The position numbers and the translations under genes were made by a program. A DNA stretch of 64,000 nt. Source: Hedera helix. Lineage: Eukaryota; Streptophyta; Magnoliopsida; Apiales; Araliaceae. Position 1 is the stretch's first letter, and every line of letters begins with the position of its first letter. The notes beneath the pieces are model-generated. The model ran no database searches and had not been told where the DNA came from. It was given only the letters and a program-made list of their open reading frames with translations. This document shows, piece by piece, positions 1 to 12,300 of the stretch. The stretch spans positions 10,398,010-10,462,009 of the forward strand of contig OX359285.1 in assembly GCA_947179155.2 (NCBI GenBank). Direction: 5' to 3'.

Positions 1-2394
1 GTTGTCTTTATTGATGACATTCTTATATACTCCAAGAGTCGTGAGGATCATGAACAACACCTGAGATTAATACTCTAAAAGCTACGTGAGAACAAGTTGT
101 ATGCCAAGTTGAAGAAGTGTGAGTTTTGGCTTAAGGAAGTCACGTTCCTTGGGCATGTGATTTTCAGTCAGGGAATATCAGTTGATCCTGCAAAGATTGA
201 AGCAATATTAAGTTGGGAGCAACCTCGGTCAGTAACTGAAGTCCGAAGTTTTCTGGGTTTAGTTGGTTATTATCGGAGATTCGTAGAAGGATTTTCTCGA
301 ATCGCCACTCCATTAACTCAGCTGACTCGGAAAAGCACAAAATTCATATGGAATGAGGAATGCGAGAAGAGTTTTCAAGAACTTAAGAAGAGACTTATTT
401 CAGCTCCTGTTCTGACTATACCATCAGGATCGGGGGAATTTGTTATCTACAGCGATGCTTCAGGCAAAGGTCTAGGCTGTGTACTTATGCAACATGGAAA
501 AGTTATAGCCTATGCCTCTCGACAATTCAAAGATTATGAGAAAAATTATCCTACTCATGATTTAGAGTTGGCAGCAGTTATTTTCGCATTGAAAATCTGG
601 AGGCACTACTTGTACGGGGAGAAAGTGGAAATCTTCACGGATCACAAAAGCCTCAAGTATTTCTTCACCCAGAAGGAACTCAACATGCGGCAACGACGTT
701 GGCTTGAGCTATTAAAGGATTACGACCACACCATCTAGTACCACCCAGGAAAAGCAAACGTTGTAGTTGATGCTTTAAGCAGAAAATCTTATGCAAGTAC
801 AAGTGTAATGTTGACTACGCAAAAATGTATTTTGTACGATTTACAAAAGATGGAGATAGAATTAAAGCCACCAGGGACCCACATGAAGATTGCGCACGTA
901 CAAGTAGAACCAGCTTTAATTGATAAAATTAAAGCTGCTCAAGCTACTGATCCAGAAATGATGAGTATGATGAAGAAAGTACAAGAAGGTACTATTCCAG
1001 AAGCAAGAATCGACGAGAAAGGAATACTTCGACTCAACTCTCGACTCTGTGTTCCTAACGACCTTGAATTGAAACATAAAATCATGATGGAGGCACATAA
1101 CACACCGTTTGCAATTCACCTGGGAAGTACTAAAATGTATCGTGATCTTCGACATACATTTTGGTGGAACAATATGAAGAGGGAGATTGCAGAGTTCATC
1201 TCAAGGTGCTTAACTTGTCAACGTGTCAAGGCAGAGCATCAAGTGCCTAAAGGTCCATTGCAATCACTCGAAATTCCAGAATAGAAGTGGGAACACATCA
1301 CTATGGACTTCGTGACGGGTCTTCCCAAAGTTTCTCAAAGTTTTGATGCGATTTGGGTCATCGTAGATAGATTGACCAAGTCTGCTCATTTCTTGCGTAT
1401 AAGAGAAAAATTTTCACTCGAGCGTCTGGCCGGTATGTACGTAAATGATATTGTAAGATTGCATGGCATGCCAGTTTCCATAGTTTCTGATCGAGATCCT
1501 AGATTCACTTCACGCTTTTGGATCAGTCTACAAAAAGCTATGGGCACCGAGCTATGATTTAGTTCTGTATACCATCCTCAAACAGACGGACAATCTAAAA
1601 GGACGATTCAGACTCTCGAAGATCTTTTGAGACTTTGCGTGCTAGACTTCAAAGGAAGTTGGGACAAGTACTTGTCATTGGTTGAATTCTCCTACAACAA
1701 CAGTTACCAAGCAAGCATAGGCATGGCTCCATTTGAGGCTTTGTATGGACGAAAGTGTCGCTCTCCAGTATGTTGGAATGAAGTAGGAGAAGCAAAATTG
1801 TTGGGACCCGAGTTGGTACGCTTGACAATAGAAAAGATCCAAATGATCCAACAACAAATACAGACCGCGCAAGAACGACAAAAGAATTATGCTGATCTTC
1901 ATTGGAGAGATGAGAGATTCAACGTCGGAGATCATGTATTCTTACGTGTTTCTCCATGGAAAGGAGTTACGAGATTCGGAAAGAGAGGAAAGCTCAACCC
2001 TCGATTTATTGGCCCATTTGAAATTCTCGATCAAGTAGGAACCGTAGCCTACAGACTAGCCCTACCACCAAGTATGTCTCACATCTATAACGTTTTTCAC
2101 ATATCTATGTTACGTAAATATGTGAGGGACCCAAACCACGTCATTGAGTTAGAACCGGACGTTATAACCGATGATTTAACGTACGAGGAGGTACCTGTCA
2201 AGATCTTAGAAAAGAAGGAGCAGATCCTACACTCAAAGGTTATACCTCAAGTTAAGGTTTTATGGAGAAACCAAGATACTGAGGAAATGACCTGGGAGCT
2301 AGAATCTGAGATGAAATCTATGTATCCTTATCTCTTCGAAATGCCAGGTACGTCAATTTCGGGGACAAAATTTCATAAGGAGGGGAGGTTGTAA
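1..2394 (+). pseudogene. gypsy pol remnant (RT, RNase H, integrase, chromodomain-like)
   Basis: The first codons encode the end of the RT active site (FIDDILIYSK). RNase H follows (YSDASGKGLGCVL near 437-490), then the integrase HHCC region (CLTCQRVK near 1208) and the DDE core (MDFVTG near 1303, VSDRDPRF near 1486). The end is a chromodomain-like segment (VLWRNQDTEEMTWE near 2249). Four in-frame stops break the frame, at 76-78, 736-738, 1282-1284 and 1555-1557. Compared with the - strand copy, each is explained by one C-to-T or G-to-A change at a Gln, Gln, Trp or Arg codon. The family's final stop is TAA at 2392-2394, overlapping the LTR by five bases. The protein cannot be made in full. Confidence 0.93.
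2377..2389 (+). other. polypurine tract of gypsy copy 1
   Basis: A run of A and G with one final T (AAGGAGGGGAGGT) sits directly before the LTR start TGTAAGACCCC. This is the expected place for the plus-strand DNA primer of an LTR element. Confidence 0.85.
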
Positions 2395-3405
2395 GACCCC
2401 GAATTTTATGAAATACAAAATTTAATTTTTCTTCATATATATTTTTCCTGAAATAGTAGGTGGTTAAATTAATAAGGATGTTATGTGTAAATTTTATTAT
2501 GTCGGACAATATTCGTTTGGTCGGAGAATATTCGTTTTGTCGGAGAATATTCGATTCGTACGACGGCGCCGAAATAACAAAATAATGGTGGACCCCCACA
2601 ACGACTTATTGTCGGATATAGAAAGCGACATACGTAACCTTTTTAAATAAATATAGTTAACGGTATAATCATCTTGAACTGTTAAAATATCCGGTGGTAA
2701 AGGAATAGTAACATACGGTATTACATAGTAGCACACGGTATTGCACAGTAGCACACGGTATTACACAGTAGCACACGGTATTACACAGTGTTTCATATTA
2801 TTAAACTGATAAAGTGGTTATTGTACTATATTGACTTTATTGAACCAATAATTGTCATATACATAATAATTCATATTATTGAGTTGATAATTGTCACAGT
2901 AGCATATGCACAATAATTCACATTACTGAATCAATAATTGTCACTACACAATAACGTGTTATTTTCTTATCTATTTTTAGCATTATTGTTATCTCTTTTG
3001 TGATATTGATTAAACTGTTGTATTCTGTTTATCTAACTCGAAAAGCCAACTACACTGCATTTACAACAATTAATTATAATAATGAATAATTGTGAATTAT
3101 TGTTGAATAATTGAATTAATAAAGTTATTTATTTTTATTATGATAGATTATATAAAGTTATTTATTTTTATTATGATAAATTATGTAAAGTTGTTTGTTT
3201 TTATATATAAAGTTAATTGATTTATTTAAAGTTAGTTGTTTTATATATAAAGTAAATTGAATGGTATAGATTAAAAGATGATCTTTAAATGAATGGTTTA
3301 GATTAAGGAAATCTTGAAAGATGAAATGAGTGGTATGGATTAAACATGATCTTGAAATATACGGTTTGGATTAAATTAGGAAATCTTGGTGATGATAAGA
3401 TTTTT

Positions 3406-3415
3406 GCTATAAATA
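3406..3415 (+). promoter_or_regulatory. TATA box of gypsy copy 1 LTR
   Basis: GCTATAAATA lies about 1 kb into the LTR. The same element stands at the matching place in the LTRs of the - strand copy. It is the likely core promoter of the family. Confidence 0.6.
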
Positions 3416-3717
3416 AAGGCCTTAACTTAAGGATTTTTCATAAAAACTTCCTTGCTTATTCTTTCTTTCACTCTCCAAATATTTCTTTGTATAAGTTCTC
3501 TTTGAGTGTGCTAAAGTCATCTTGAGTATTTGTAAAGATCTGTAAGTGTACGAGTTCATATCTAGTCACGTGTTAAGGTAAGGGATACCATCTTTTTCAT
3601 CTTCCATTATTCAAACTTACTATTGTAAGGGTATATCAATATTTGATTCTCGAAAATAATATCGTTTCTTTCTTACTCATAAGATGTGTCCTTTATTTCC
3701 ATGTATTAAATTGTGGG

Positions 3718-3975
3718 AATAACCTTACGGCGCGGATTACCGCCTGTTGGTGAATAACCTTTCGTATTCATTCCTTATTAATCTCTGAGAATAATCTTAC
3801 TGCGCGGATTACCGCCTGTTTGGTGAATGACTCTTCGTATTCAATTTTTATTAATTTGTGGAAATAACCTGACTACGCGGACTACCGCATGTTTGGTGAA
3901 TAACCTTTCGTATTCATTCCTTATTAATCTCTGAAAATAACCTGACTACGCGGACTACCGCATGTTTGGTGAATT
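3718..3975 (+). repeat. four-copy GC-rich motif within LTR
   Basis: A roughly 60-70 bp unit is repeated four times. Each unit contains a GCGCGGATTACCGCCTGTT-like core (the later two read ACGCGGACTACCGCATG) followed by GGTGAATAAC and TTCGTATTCA. The equivalent arrays on the other strand lie at about 7805-8060 and 15403-15658. The core is a partial palindrome (GGCGGTAATCCGCGC). It lies downstream of the LTR TATA box, so it would be transcribed. Confidence 0.8.
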
Positions 3976-5040
3976 ACTCTTCGTATTCATTTCTTATTTG
4001 TCTCTTGTTGGTAAAGTTTCCTGAAATGATTATATATTCTTTAATAGTTTGCGCTTCATCTAATATCATTTCAACTGAACCTTCCTATTTTTATAAATCT
4101 TTCTATTGAACCTTAACTGTTATTCTGAACTGTGGATCTTAAATATCATTCTTGAATTTTAGTCCACATCATGTTGGCAATTTGGACATTATTTGAATCT
4201 GCACAAAGTAAAGTCATAAACCTTCGATATTTATTGATCATACTGTTTCTTCTGATTCATCATCTATATCACGGTTGTTATTCTAATCATCAAGAACCAT
4301 GTTGTTGTGAATATCTGTGGCCTAGGGCACCGTTGATAGGATAAAGGCGATATAATTATTGTGTCTTTTAGGGCACGTGGTGAATATTCTCTTTGGCCTG
4401 GGGCAAAGATGAACTGTTGTTGCTATGATTATGACCAAAGGCTGAAAACTGGTATAATCATTACTGTTGGGTTATATTTGAATATCTTTGGCTCGTAATG
4501 CAAAGATGAACTATTGACTGGCATGATTAAAATCAGGAACTGAAAATTTATATTATCATGATCAGCGGTGTTTAAGATGATAAAAGTTGATGATGTTTTT
4601 CCTAAAAATTGAAGCGAGTGGACAATATAGTCTGCATTATTCTTCTAATAGATTGCTCATTCCGCTGCTATTATTGATACAAAGCTTATTGTCTATTATA
4701 TTCAATTAAGAACTCATCTGTTGAAGGCTAATGATAATTTATTTGTCGTTATCTTAGTCATGATATTTCTTACTGGGCTATTTGAGCTCACCCTTTCTTT
4801 TGTTCCATTGTTTTTCAGAAAAAGATAGAGTAGCCGGGTCTAGCGGGGGAATGGAGTGACGGTCCGAGTGATAGCTATTGTAGTCTTCACATGTTGTATA
4901 TAGTGTGAAAATAATAGTGAAGACTTAGTTGTGTATTATTGAGTTTTGCATTTCTGTTCTATGTACTATTTGTATTAAAGTTTATGTATTTTATGGCGTC
5001 TCAAATTGGGCTATATAGGCCTAGATTTGGGGGCGTCACA

Positions 5041-5324
5041 CGGTAACAGGTTTGGCCGGGTTTAACAGTATGTGTGATGGATTTGGTACCTTCAACGAAG
5101 AGCTTAGTTCACTCGTTTGAGTTCAACAGTTTGGGATGGTTCCACAGTTTTGGATTGGTTCAACAATTTTTGTTCAATAGTTTAATTCGACTCGGTAAGT
5201 TCACTTCGTAATTTGTTCGGCGGGTTCAGAAATTTGTGTGGTTGTATTGGCAGTCGATGGGTATGACGGACTTTTTGTATTACTCTCCTATTATAAGTTT
5301 TTATAACAGGAGAGTGGGAGGCAA
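5041..5324. other. spacer between copy 1 and copia-type LTR
   Basis: No open frame or recognised domain is visible. The last 20 bases (GGAGAGTGGGAGGCA-like) are purine-rich and directly precede a copia-type LTR start, so this may be the 3' end of a lost copia internal region. Confidence 0.4.
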
Positions 5325-6080
5325 TGTTGGGGTATAAATATTTGAGGTGATGACTCATCATTAATATTTTATAAATTTGAGTTAGTGGTGAGATAAGGAA
5401 CAGATTCACTTTATAGGATTTTGGGTGGTAGGGTATTACCAAGAAATATCTTCACATTATTTAGTAGATTTGGGAAGACGCGGTCAGGGAGATACTTTAT
5501 ATACAAAACATGAGAGAGAAAGAAGGGACATCATGAGCAGTGTGACCACGCAACACCATCAAGAGACAGAGACACACATCATGGGGAGGAAGAAAGAGAG
5601 AGAGAATATATCATCTTCTCCATTACACCAAATATTAGACCAGATTACTCCCTTTTGGTCACTCTCCGACACACACCGATATACACAGAGTTATAGTGGT
5701 GTACAACGTGAACACACAAGCACCATTCATATATGTCGGTAAACATCGAAGGGTAGTGATATACGCCGAGTGTATGAAGAAATATTGTTGTGTCTCGTTA
5801 CAAATCACTATATATCGATGTATATCAGTATACATCGGTCCACGTACAAAGGAGTATTTTCCTTGTGAGAATATTGTAACACTTTAAATATCTTTTTAGT
5901 GGATTTCTAGCATGCCACCCGTGATTTTTCCCGTATTGGGTTTCCACGTAAATTATTGTGTTATTATTTTCAATAATTACTTGATCAAACATCTTTCATT
6001 CCAGTATAATTTAGGCTCTTCATTGATGACGCGTTTTGGGCTGGCCGACCTAGTGATTTCGGCCCACGTCCAAAATTTGG
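5325..6080 (+). repeat. copia-type LTR, degraded
   Basis: It begins TGTTGGGGTATAAATA directly after a purine-rich tract. Near 5868-5965 it carries the pattern GAATATTGTAACACTTT, AGTGGATTTC, GTGATTTTTCCCG and GGGTTTCCACGTAAA, which is the conserved transcribed end of many plant Ty1/copia LTRs. The right boundary is uncertain because it runs into the AAT microsatellite. No internal region follows, so it is a solo or truncated LTR. Confidence 0.6.
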
Positions 6081-6091
6081 CGTCAACAACA

Positions 6092-6096
6092 ACAAC

Positions 6097-6143
<47 letters not shown>

Positions 6144-6145
6144 TG

Positions 6146-6180
<35 letters not shown>

Positions 6181-6181
6181 G

Positions 6182-6212
<31 letters not shown>

Positions 6213-6213
6213 C

Positions 6214-6283
<70 letters not shown>

Positions 6284-6304
6284 TTAATAATAATAATAAT
6301 AATA

Positions 6305-6337
<33 letters not shown>

Positions 6338-6420
6338 ATAACAACAACAACAACAATAATAATAATAACAACAACAACAACAAAAACAAAAATAATAATA
6401 ATAATAACAATAATAATAAT
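6092..6420. repeat. AAT-type microsatellite with ATGATA block
   Basis: There are long runs of AAT, interrupted near 6140-6210 by a block of about ten TGATAA units and flanked by ATT and AAC runs. Translations across it give only poly-Ile or poly-Leu, which is not a protein. Confidence 0.95.
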
Positions 6421-6536
6421 TATTGTGGTGGTGTTGTGAATTATGATAATTGTTATGTGTGATTGTAAGTTATTTTAGATTGTAAAACTTCTTTAAGTAA
6501 TATAGTATTTTTCGAATTTTAATCTAATTTTTTGTT

Positions 6537-6571
6537 ACGTCGTGCCTTTAGGCACGGGTAATTATTAGTAT
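6537..6571 (+). other. possible Helitron-like 3' end
   Basis: A short hairpin (GTGCCTTTAGGCAC) is followed 13 bases later by TTAGT. Helitron 3' ends have a hairpin shortly before CTAGT. The first base of the expected CTAG is T here, and I could not find a matching 5' end, so this is only a weak call. Confidence 0.25.
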
Positions 6572-6605
6572 ATATATATATAAATGGCCAAAACGACATA
6601 GTTTT

Positions 6606-9392
6606 TGTGACGCCCCCAAATCTGGGCCCACACAGCCCAAACTTGAGTCGTTAAAAGACTACAACAAAATTATTACAACAAAGCACAACGTACAACAATA
6701 CAGTGTATAATAATACACAACTAAGTCTTCACTATTATTGCCACACTATTTTACAAAACGTGAAGACTATGATAACTATTCCTCGGACCCTCACTTCATT
6801 CCCCGGCTAGACCCTGTTATGTTTTCATCTCCTGTTGAAAAACAATGGAACAAAAGAAAGGGTGATCTCAAATAGCCCAGTAAGAAATATCATGACTAAG
6901 ATAATGACGAATAAATTATCATTAGCCTTCAACAGTTGAGTTCTTGATAGAATACAATAGACTACAAGTTTTATATCAAAAACTGCAGTTAAATTCTTAA
7001 ACAATGTTTAGATCAATAATAGCAGCGGAATGAGCAATCTATTAGAAGAATAATGCAAACTATAATGTCCACTCGCTTCTCTTTTTCGTAAAAACATCAT
7101 CAACTTTTATCATCTGAAATACCATTACTCATGATAATATAAATTCACAGTTCCTGATCATAATCATGCACATCAACAGTTCATCTTTGCACTACGGGCC
7201 AAAGATATTCAATATAGCACCAACGGTCATGATTATACCAGATTCAGCCTTTGGTCATAATCATACCAATCAACAGTTCATCTTTGCACTACGGGCCAAA
7301 GAGAACATTCACCACGTGCCATAAAAGACACCGAACAGATGTATCGCCTTTAACCTATTATATCGCCTTTAACCTATCATCTGTTCAACAAATATATCAC
7401 ATCTGTGCCCCCGGCCACAAATATTCACCACAGCTTGATTCTTGATGATTAGTACAAATAACAGTGATACAAATGATGAACAGAAGAAACAGGATAAACA
7501 ATAAGTATCAGAAGTTTACTTTGTGCAGATTCAAATAATGTCCAAATTGTCAACAGGATGTGGAGTGAAATTTAAAAATGATATTCAAGATCCACAGTTC
7601 AGAATAACGGTTACAGTTCAATAGAAAGGTTCACGTAAATAGGAAGGTTCAGTTGAAATAATGAAGTTCATCTATTATGGAACATATAATATTTTCAGGA
7701 ATTATAGAAGCAATAGTTCCATAATAAATTTCGATTTAGGAGTATGAAAGAAAATAATATCCCTTACCGTAGCAGGTTTGATTAACAAAAGGTGAAGGAA
7801 ATTAATACAAAGGAGTTATTCACCAACAGGCGATAATCCGCGCCGTAAGTTATTCCCACAATTTGAGTACAAAGAGTTATTCACCAAACAGGCGGTCATC
7901 CGCGCCGTAAGGTTATTCTCAAAGATTAATAATGAATGAATACGAAAGGTTATTCACCAACAGGCGATAATCCGCGCCGTAAGGTTATTCCCATAATTTA
8001 ATAGAATTTGAGTACAAAGAGTTATTCACCAAACAGGCGATAATCCGCGCCGTAAGGTTATTCCCACAATTTAATACATGGAAATAAATGGCACATCTTA
8101 TGAGTAAGAAAGAAACAATATTATTTTCGAGAATCAAATAATGATAATCCCTTACTTTAACACGTGACTGGATGAGGTTGATTAACTTGAACGGTACACG
8201 TACACTTATAGATATTCACAAATACTCAAGATGACTTAAGCACACTTAGAGAAAACTTTCACAAGAAGTATTTAGAGAGAGAAAGAAAGAACAAGTAAGG
8301 AAGTTTATGAAAAATCCTTAAGTTAAGGCTTCTATTTATAGCCAAAAATCTTATCATTCCTTTAATCTAAATCATTCATTTAAAGATCATCTTTTAATCT
8401 ACACCATCCATTTCAAATTTTATATTATCTTTAATCTACACCATTCATTTCATATTACCTAATAATCACCTAACTTTATATTATAAACAAATCAATTCAA
8501 TTATTCAACAATAATTCACACTTTAATCTACACCATTCATTTCATATCACCTAATAATCACCTAACTTTTTATTATAAACAAATAACTTTATCAATTCAA
8601 TTATTATGACTAATTGTTATAAATACAGTATAGTTAGCTCTTAGATATCAAGTCAATAAATTAATGAAATACAACTGTTTAAATAACATCATAATAGAGA
8701 TAACAATAATGTAAAAGAAAGCATACGTTACTGTGTAATGACAATTATTGATTCAATAATGTGAATTACTGTGCATATGTTACTGTGACAATTATTAGGT
8801 TCAATAATTTTAAAAACAGTGCAGCAACAATTATTGACTCAATGATATAAAATACAGTGTAATGACAATTATTAAATCAATAATGCAAAATACTGTGTAA
8901 CAACAATTATTGAATTGATAATATAAAATATTATGCAGTGACAATTATCGATGAAATGATGCGTAACAGTTACGGTGTCAATTATCAGACCAATAATATG
9001 AGACACTATGCAATACCGTGTGTTACTGTAGAGTACCGTGTGCTACAGAAAATACCAAAAACTACCGTATGCTACTATTCTTTTATCGCCGGTATTTTAA
9101 CAGTTCCGTTGACTATTTTTATTTAAAAAGGTTATTTCTGTCGTTTTCTATATCCGACAAATATTCCGTTGTGGGGTCCACCAATAATTTGTTATTTCGG
9201 CGCCGTCGTACGACACGAATATTCCCCGACCAAACGAATATTCCCCGACAAAGCGAATATTGTCCGACAAAATAAAATTTGCAGATAACATCCTTAACTT
9301 TTAACTTGATCGATTTAACCACTTACTGTTTCAAAAAAAATATATATGAAGAAAAATTAAATTTTGTATTTCATAAAATTCGGGGTCTTACA
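6606..9392 (-). repeat. 3' LTR of gypsy copy 2
   Basis: On the + strand it reads TGTGACGCCCCC to GGGGTCTTACA. It holds the four-copy GC-rich motif (about 7805-8060), a TATA box (reads TATTTATAGC near 8333) and repeated CAATTATTG-like units (8740-9000). Near 9217-9268 it has three copies of a CGAATATTCCCCGAC unit. It is almost identical to the 5' LTR at 14204-16990. Confidence 0.96.
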
Positions 9393-12300
9393 ACCTCCCC
9401 TCCTTATGAAATTTCGTCCCCGAAATTGACGTACCTGACATATCGAAGAGGTAAGGGTACTTAGATTTCATCTCAGATTCTAGCTCCCAGGTCATTTCCT
9501 CAGTATCTTGGTTCCTCCATAAAACCTTGACTTGAGGTATAACCTTTGAGCGTAGGATCTGCTCCTTCTTATCTAGGATCTTAACAGGTACCTCCTCGTA
9601 TGTTAAATCCTCTGCTATAACGTCTGGTTCTAACTCAATGACGTGGTTTGGGTCCTTCACATATTTACGTAACATAGATATGTGAAAAACGTTATGGATG
9701 CGAGACATACTTGGTGGTAAGGCTAGTCTGTAGGCTACAGTTCCTATTCGATCGAGGATTTCAAACGGGCTTTCCTCTCTTTCCGAATCTCGTAACCCCT
9801 TTCCATGGAGAAACACGTAAGAATACATGATCTCCGACGTTGAAGCTTTCGTCTCTCCGATGAAGATCAGCATAACTCTTTTGTCGTTCTTGTACGGTCT
9901 GTATTCGTTGTCGGATCATTTGGATCTTTTCGGTCGTCAAGCGTACCAACTCGGGTCCCAACAATTTTGCTTCTCCTACCTCATTTCAACATATTGGAGA
10001 GCGACACTTCCTTCTATACAAAGCCTCGAATGGAGCCATGCCTATGCTTGCTTGGTAACTGTTGTTGTAAGAAAATTCCACCAATGGCAAGTACTTATCC
10101 CAACTTCCTTTGAAGTCTAATACACAAAGTCTCAAAAGATCTTCGAGGGTCTGGATCGTCCTTTCCGATTGTCCGTCCGTTTGAGGATGGTATGCAGAAC
10201 TAAAACGTAGTTCAGTGCCCATAGCTTTTTGTAAACTGATCCAAAAACGTGAAGTGAATCTAGGATCTCGATCAGAAACTATGGAAACTGGCATGCCATG
10301 CAATCTCACGATCCCATTTATGTACATACCGGCAAGACGTTCAAGTGAAAAGTTTTCTCGTATAGGCAAGAAATGAGCGGATTTGGTCAATCTATCTACG
10401 ATGACCCAAATTGCATCTAAGCCTTGAGAAACTTTGGGAAGACCCATCACGAAATCCATATTGATGTGTTCCCACTTCCATTCGGGAACCTCAAGTGGTT
10501 GTAATGGACCCTTAGGTACTTGATGCTCTGCCTTGACACGTTGACAAGTTAGGCACCTTGAGATAAACTCTGCAATCTCCCTTTTCATATTGTTCCACCA
10601 AAATGTATGTCGAAGATCTCGATACATCTTGGTATCCCCTGGGTGGATTGCAAACGGCGTGTTGTGTGCCTCCATCATGATTTTATGCTTTAATTCAGGA
10701 TCGTTAGGAACACAGAGTCGAGAGTTGACTCGAAGTATTCCTTTCTCGTCGATTCTTGCTTCGGGAATGGCACCTTCTTGTACTTTCTTTATCATGTTTA
10801 TCAGTTTCGGATCGGTAGCTTGAGCAGCTTTAATTTTATCGATTAAAGCTGGTTCTACTCGCACGTGAGCAATCTTTGAGTGGGTCCCTGGTGTCTTTAG
10901 ATCTATCTCCATCTTTTGCAAGTCGTACAAAATACACTTTTGTGTTGTCAACAGTGCACTTGTACTCGCATAAGATTTTATGCTCAAAGCGTCAGCTACA
11001 ACGTTCGCCTTTCCTGGGTGATACTGGATTGTGTGGTCATAATCCTTCAACAGCTCAAGCCAACGTCGTTGTCGCATGTTGAGTTCCTTCTGGGTGAAGA
11101 AATACTTGAGACTTTTATGATCCGTATATATATCCACTTTTTCTCCGTACAAGTAGTGTCTCCAGATCTTCAACGCGAAAACGACTGCTGTCAACTCTAG
11201 ATCATGAGTAGGATAATTTTTCTCATAATCTTTGAGTTGTCGAGAGGCATAGGCTATAACCTTTCCATGTTGCATAAGGACACAGCCTAGACCTTTGCCA
11301 GAAGCATCGCTGTAGATAACAAATTCTCCTGATCCTGATGGTATGGTCAGAACAGGAGCTGAAACCAGTCTCCTCTTGAGTTCTTGGAAACTTTTCTCGC
11401 ATTCCTCGCTCCATATGAATTTTATGCTTTTCCGAGTAAGCTGCGTTAATGGAGTGGCGATTCGAGAAAATCCTTTTACGAATTTCCGATAATAACCAGC
11501 TAGACCCAGAAAACTTCGGACTTCGGTTACTGTCTTGGGTTGTTCCCAATTTAGTACCGTTTCAATCTTCGCAGGATCGACTGATATTCCTTGACTAGAA
11601 ATCACATGCCCAAGAAACGTGACCTCCTCAAGCCAGAACTCACATTTCTTTAACTTGGCATATAATTTGTTTTCACGGAGCTTTTGGAGTATCAATCTCA
11701 GGTGTTGTTCATGATCCTCGCGACTCTTGGAGTATATGAGGATGTCATCAATAAAGACAACCACAAAATGATCCAAATGTTCCTTGAATATCCGGTTCAT
11801 CATGTCCATGAAAGCTGCAGGAGCATTAGTTAGTCCAAAAGGCATGACTAAGAACTCATAATGCCCATAACGAGTTCTGAAAGCAGTCTTTGGAATGTCC
11901 TCAGCTTTAACCTTTAACTGATGATATCCAGAACGGAGATCAATCTTTGAGAAATGTTGAGCGCCTTGCAATTGATCAAACATGTCATCAATCCGAGGTA
12001 ACAGGTACCTGTTTTTGATGGTGACATGGTTCAATTCTCGGTAGTCAATGCACAATCTCATACTCCCGTCTTTCTTCTTTACAAATAGAACAGGAGCACC
12101 CCAAGGTGATGCACTCGGACGAATGAAACCGGTATCCAACAATTCCTGTAGTTGGTTTTTTAACTCTGGAAGTTCAATGGGAGCCATTCGGTATGGAGCT
12201 TTGGAAATGGGCTTGGTACCGGGTTCAAGATCAATATAAAATTCAATTTCACGGTTTGGGGGTAAGCCAGGAAGTTCTTCAGGAAACTCATTAACAATGG

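Larger units (their letters stand above)
1..5040 (+). mobile_element. Ty3/gypsy retrotransposon copy 1, 3' part
   Basis: The window opens inside reverse transcriptase and runs through RNase H, integrase and a chromodomain-like tail to a purine tract and one LTR. The 5' LTR and gag lie outside the window, so no target duplication can be checked; the five bases after the LTR are CGGTA. It belongs to the same family as the - strand element at 6606-16990, with closely matching protein and similar LTR ends. The chromodomain-like end and LTRs of nearly 3 kb suggest the Tekay/Del chromovirus group; that placement is inferred from remembered family features, not from a tree. Confidence 0.93.
2390..5040 (+). 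repeat. 3' LTR of gypsy copy 1 (2651 bp)
   Basis: It starts TGTAAGACCCCGAATTTTATG-like and ends GGGGGCGTCACA, so it has TG...CA ends that match the LTRs of the - strand copy. It holds a TATA box near 3406, four copies of a GC-rich motif near 3725-3970, and repeated short ACGGTATTACACAGTAG units near 2710-2790. It is 136 bp shorter than the other two LTRs and visibly diverged from them, so this copy is an older or separate insertion. Confidence 0.92.

Noticed and set aside
5912..6439. Long open frame rich in Ile and Met
   Set aside because: It is a translation of the AAT/TGATAA microsatellite and has no protein character.
7805..8060. CRISPR-like array of spaced repeats
   Set aside because: The repeats lie in LTRs of a plant retrotransposon, the spacers are themselves repeated, and no cas gene is present.
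10590..11549. Open frames on both strands inside gypsy copy 2 pol
   Set aside because: They lie inside the long gag-pol frame in other frames and show no domain.
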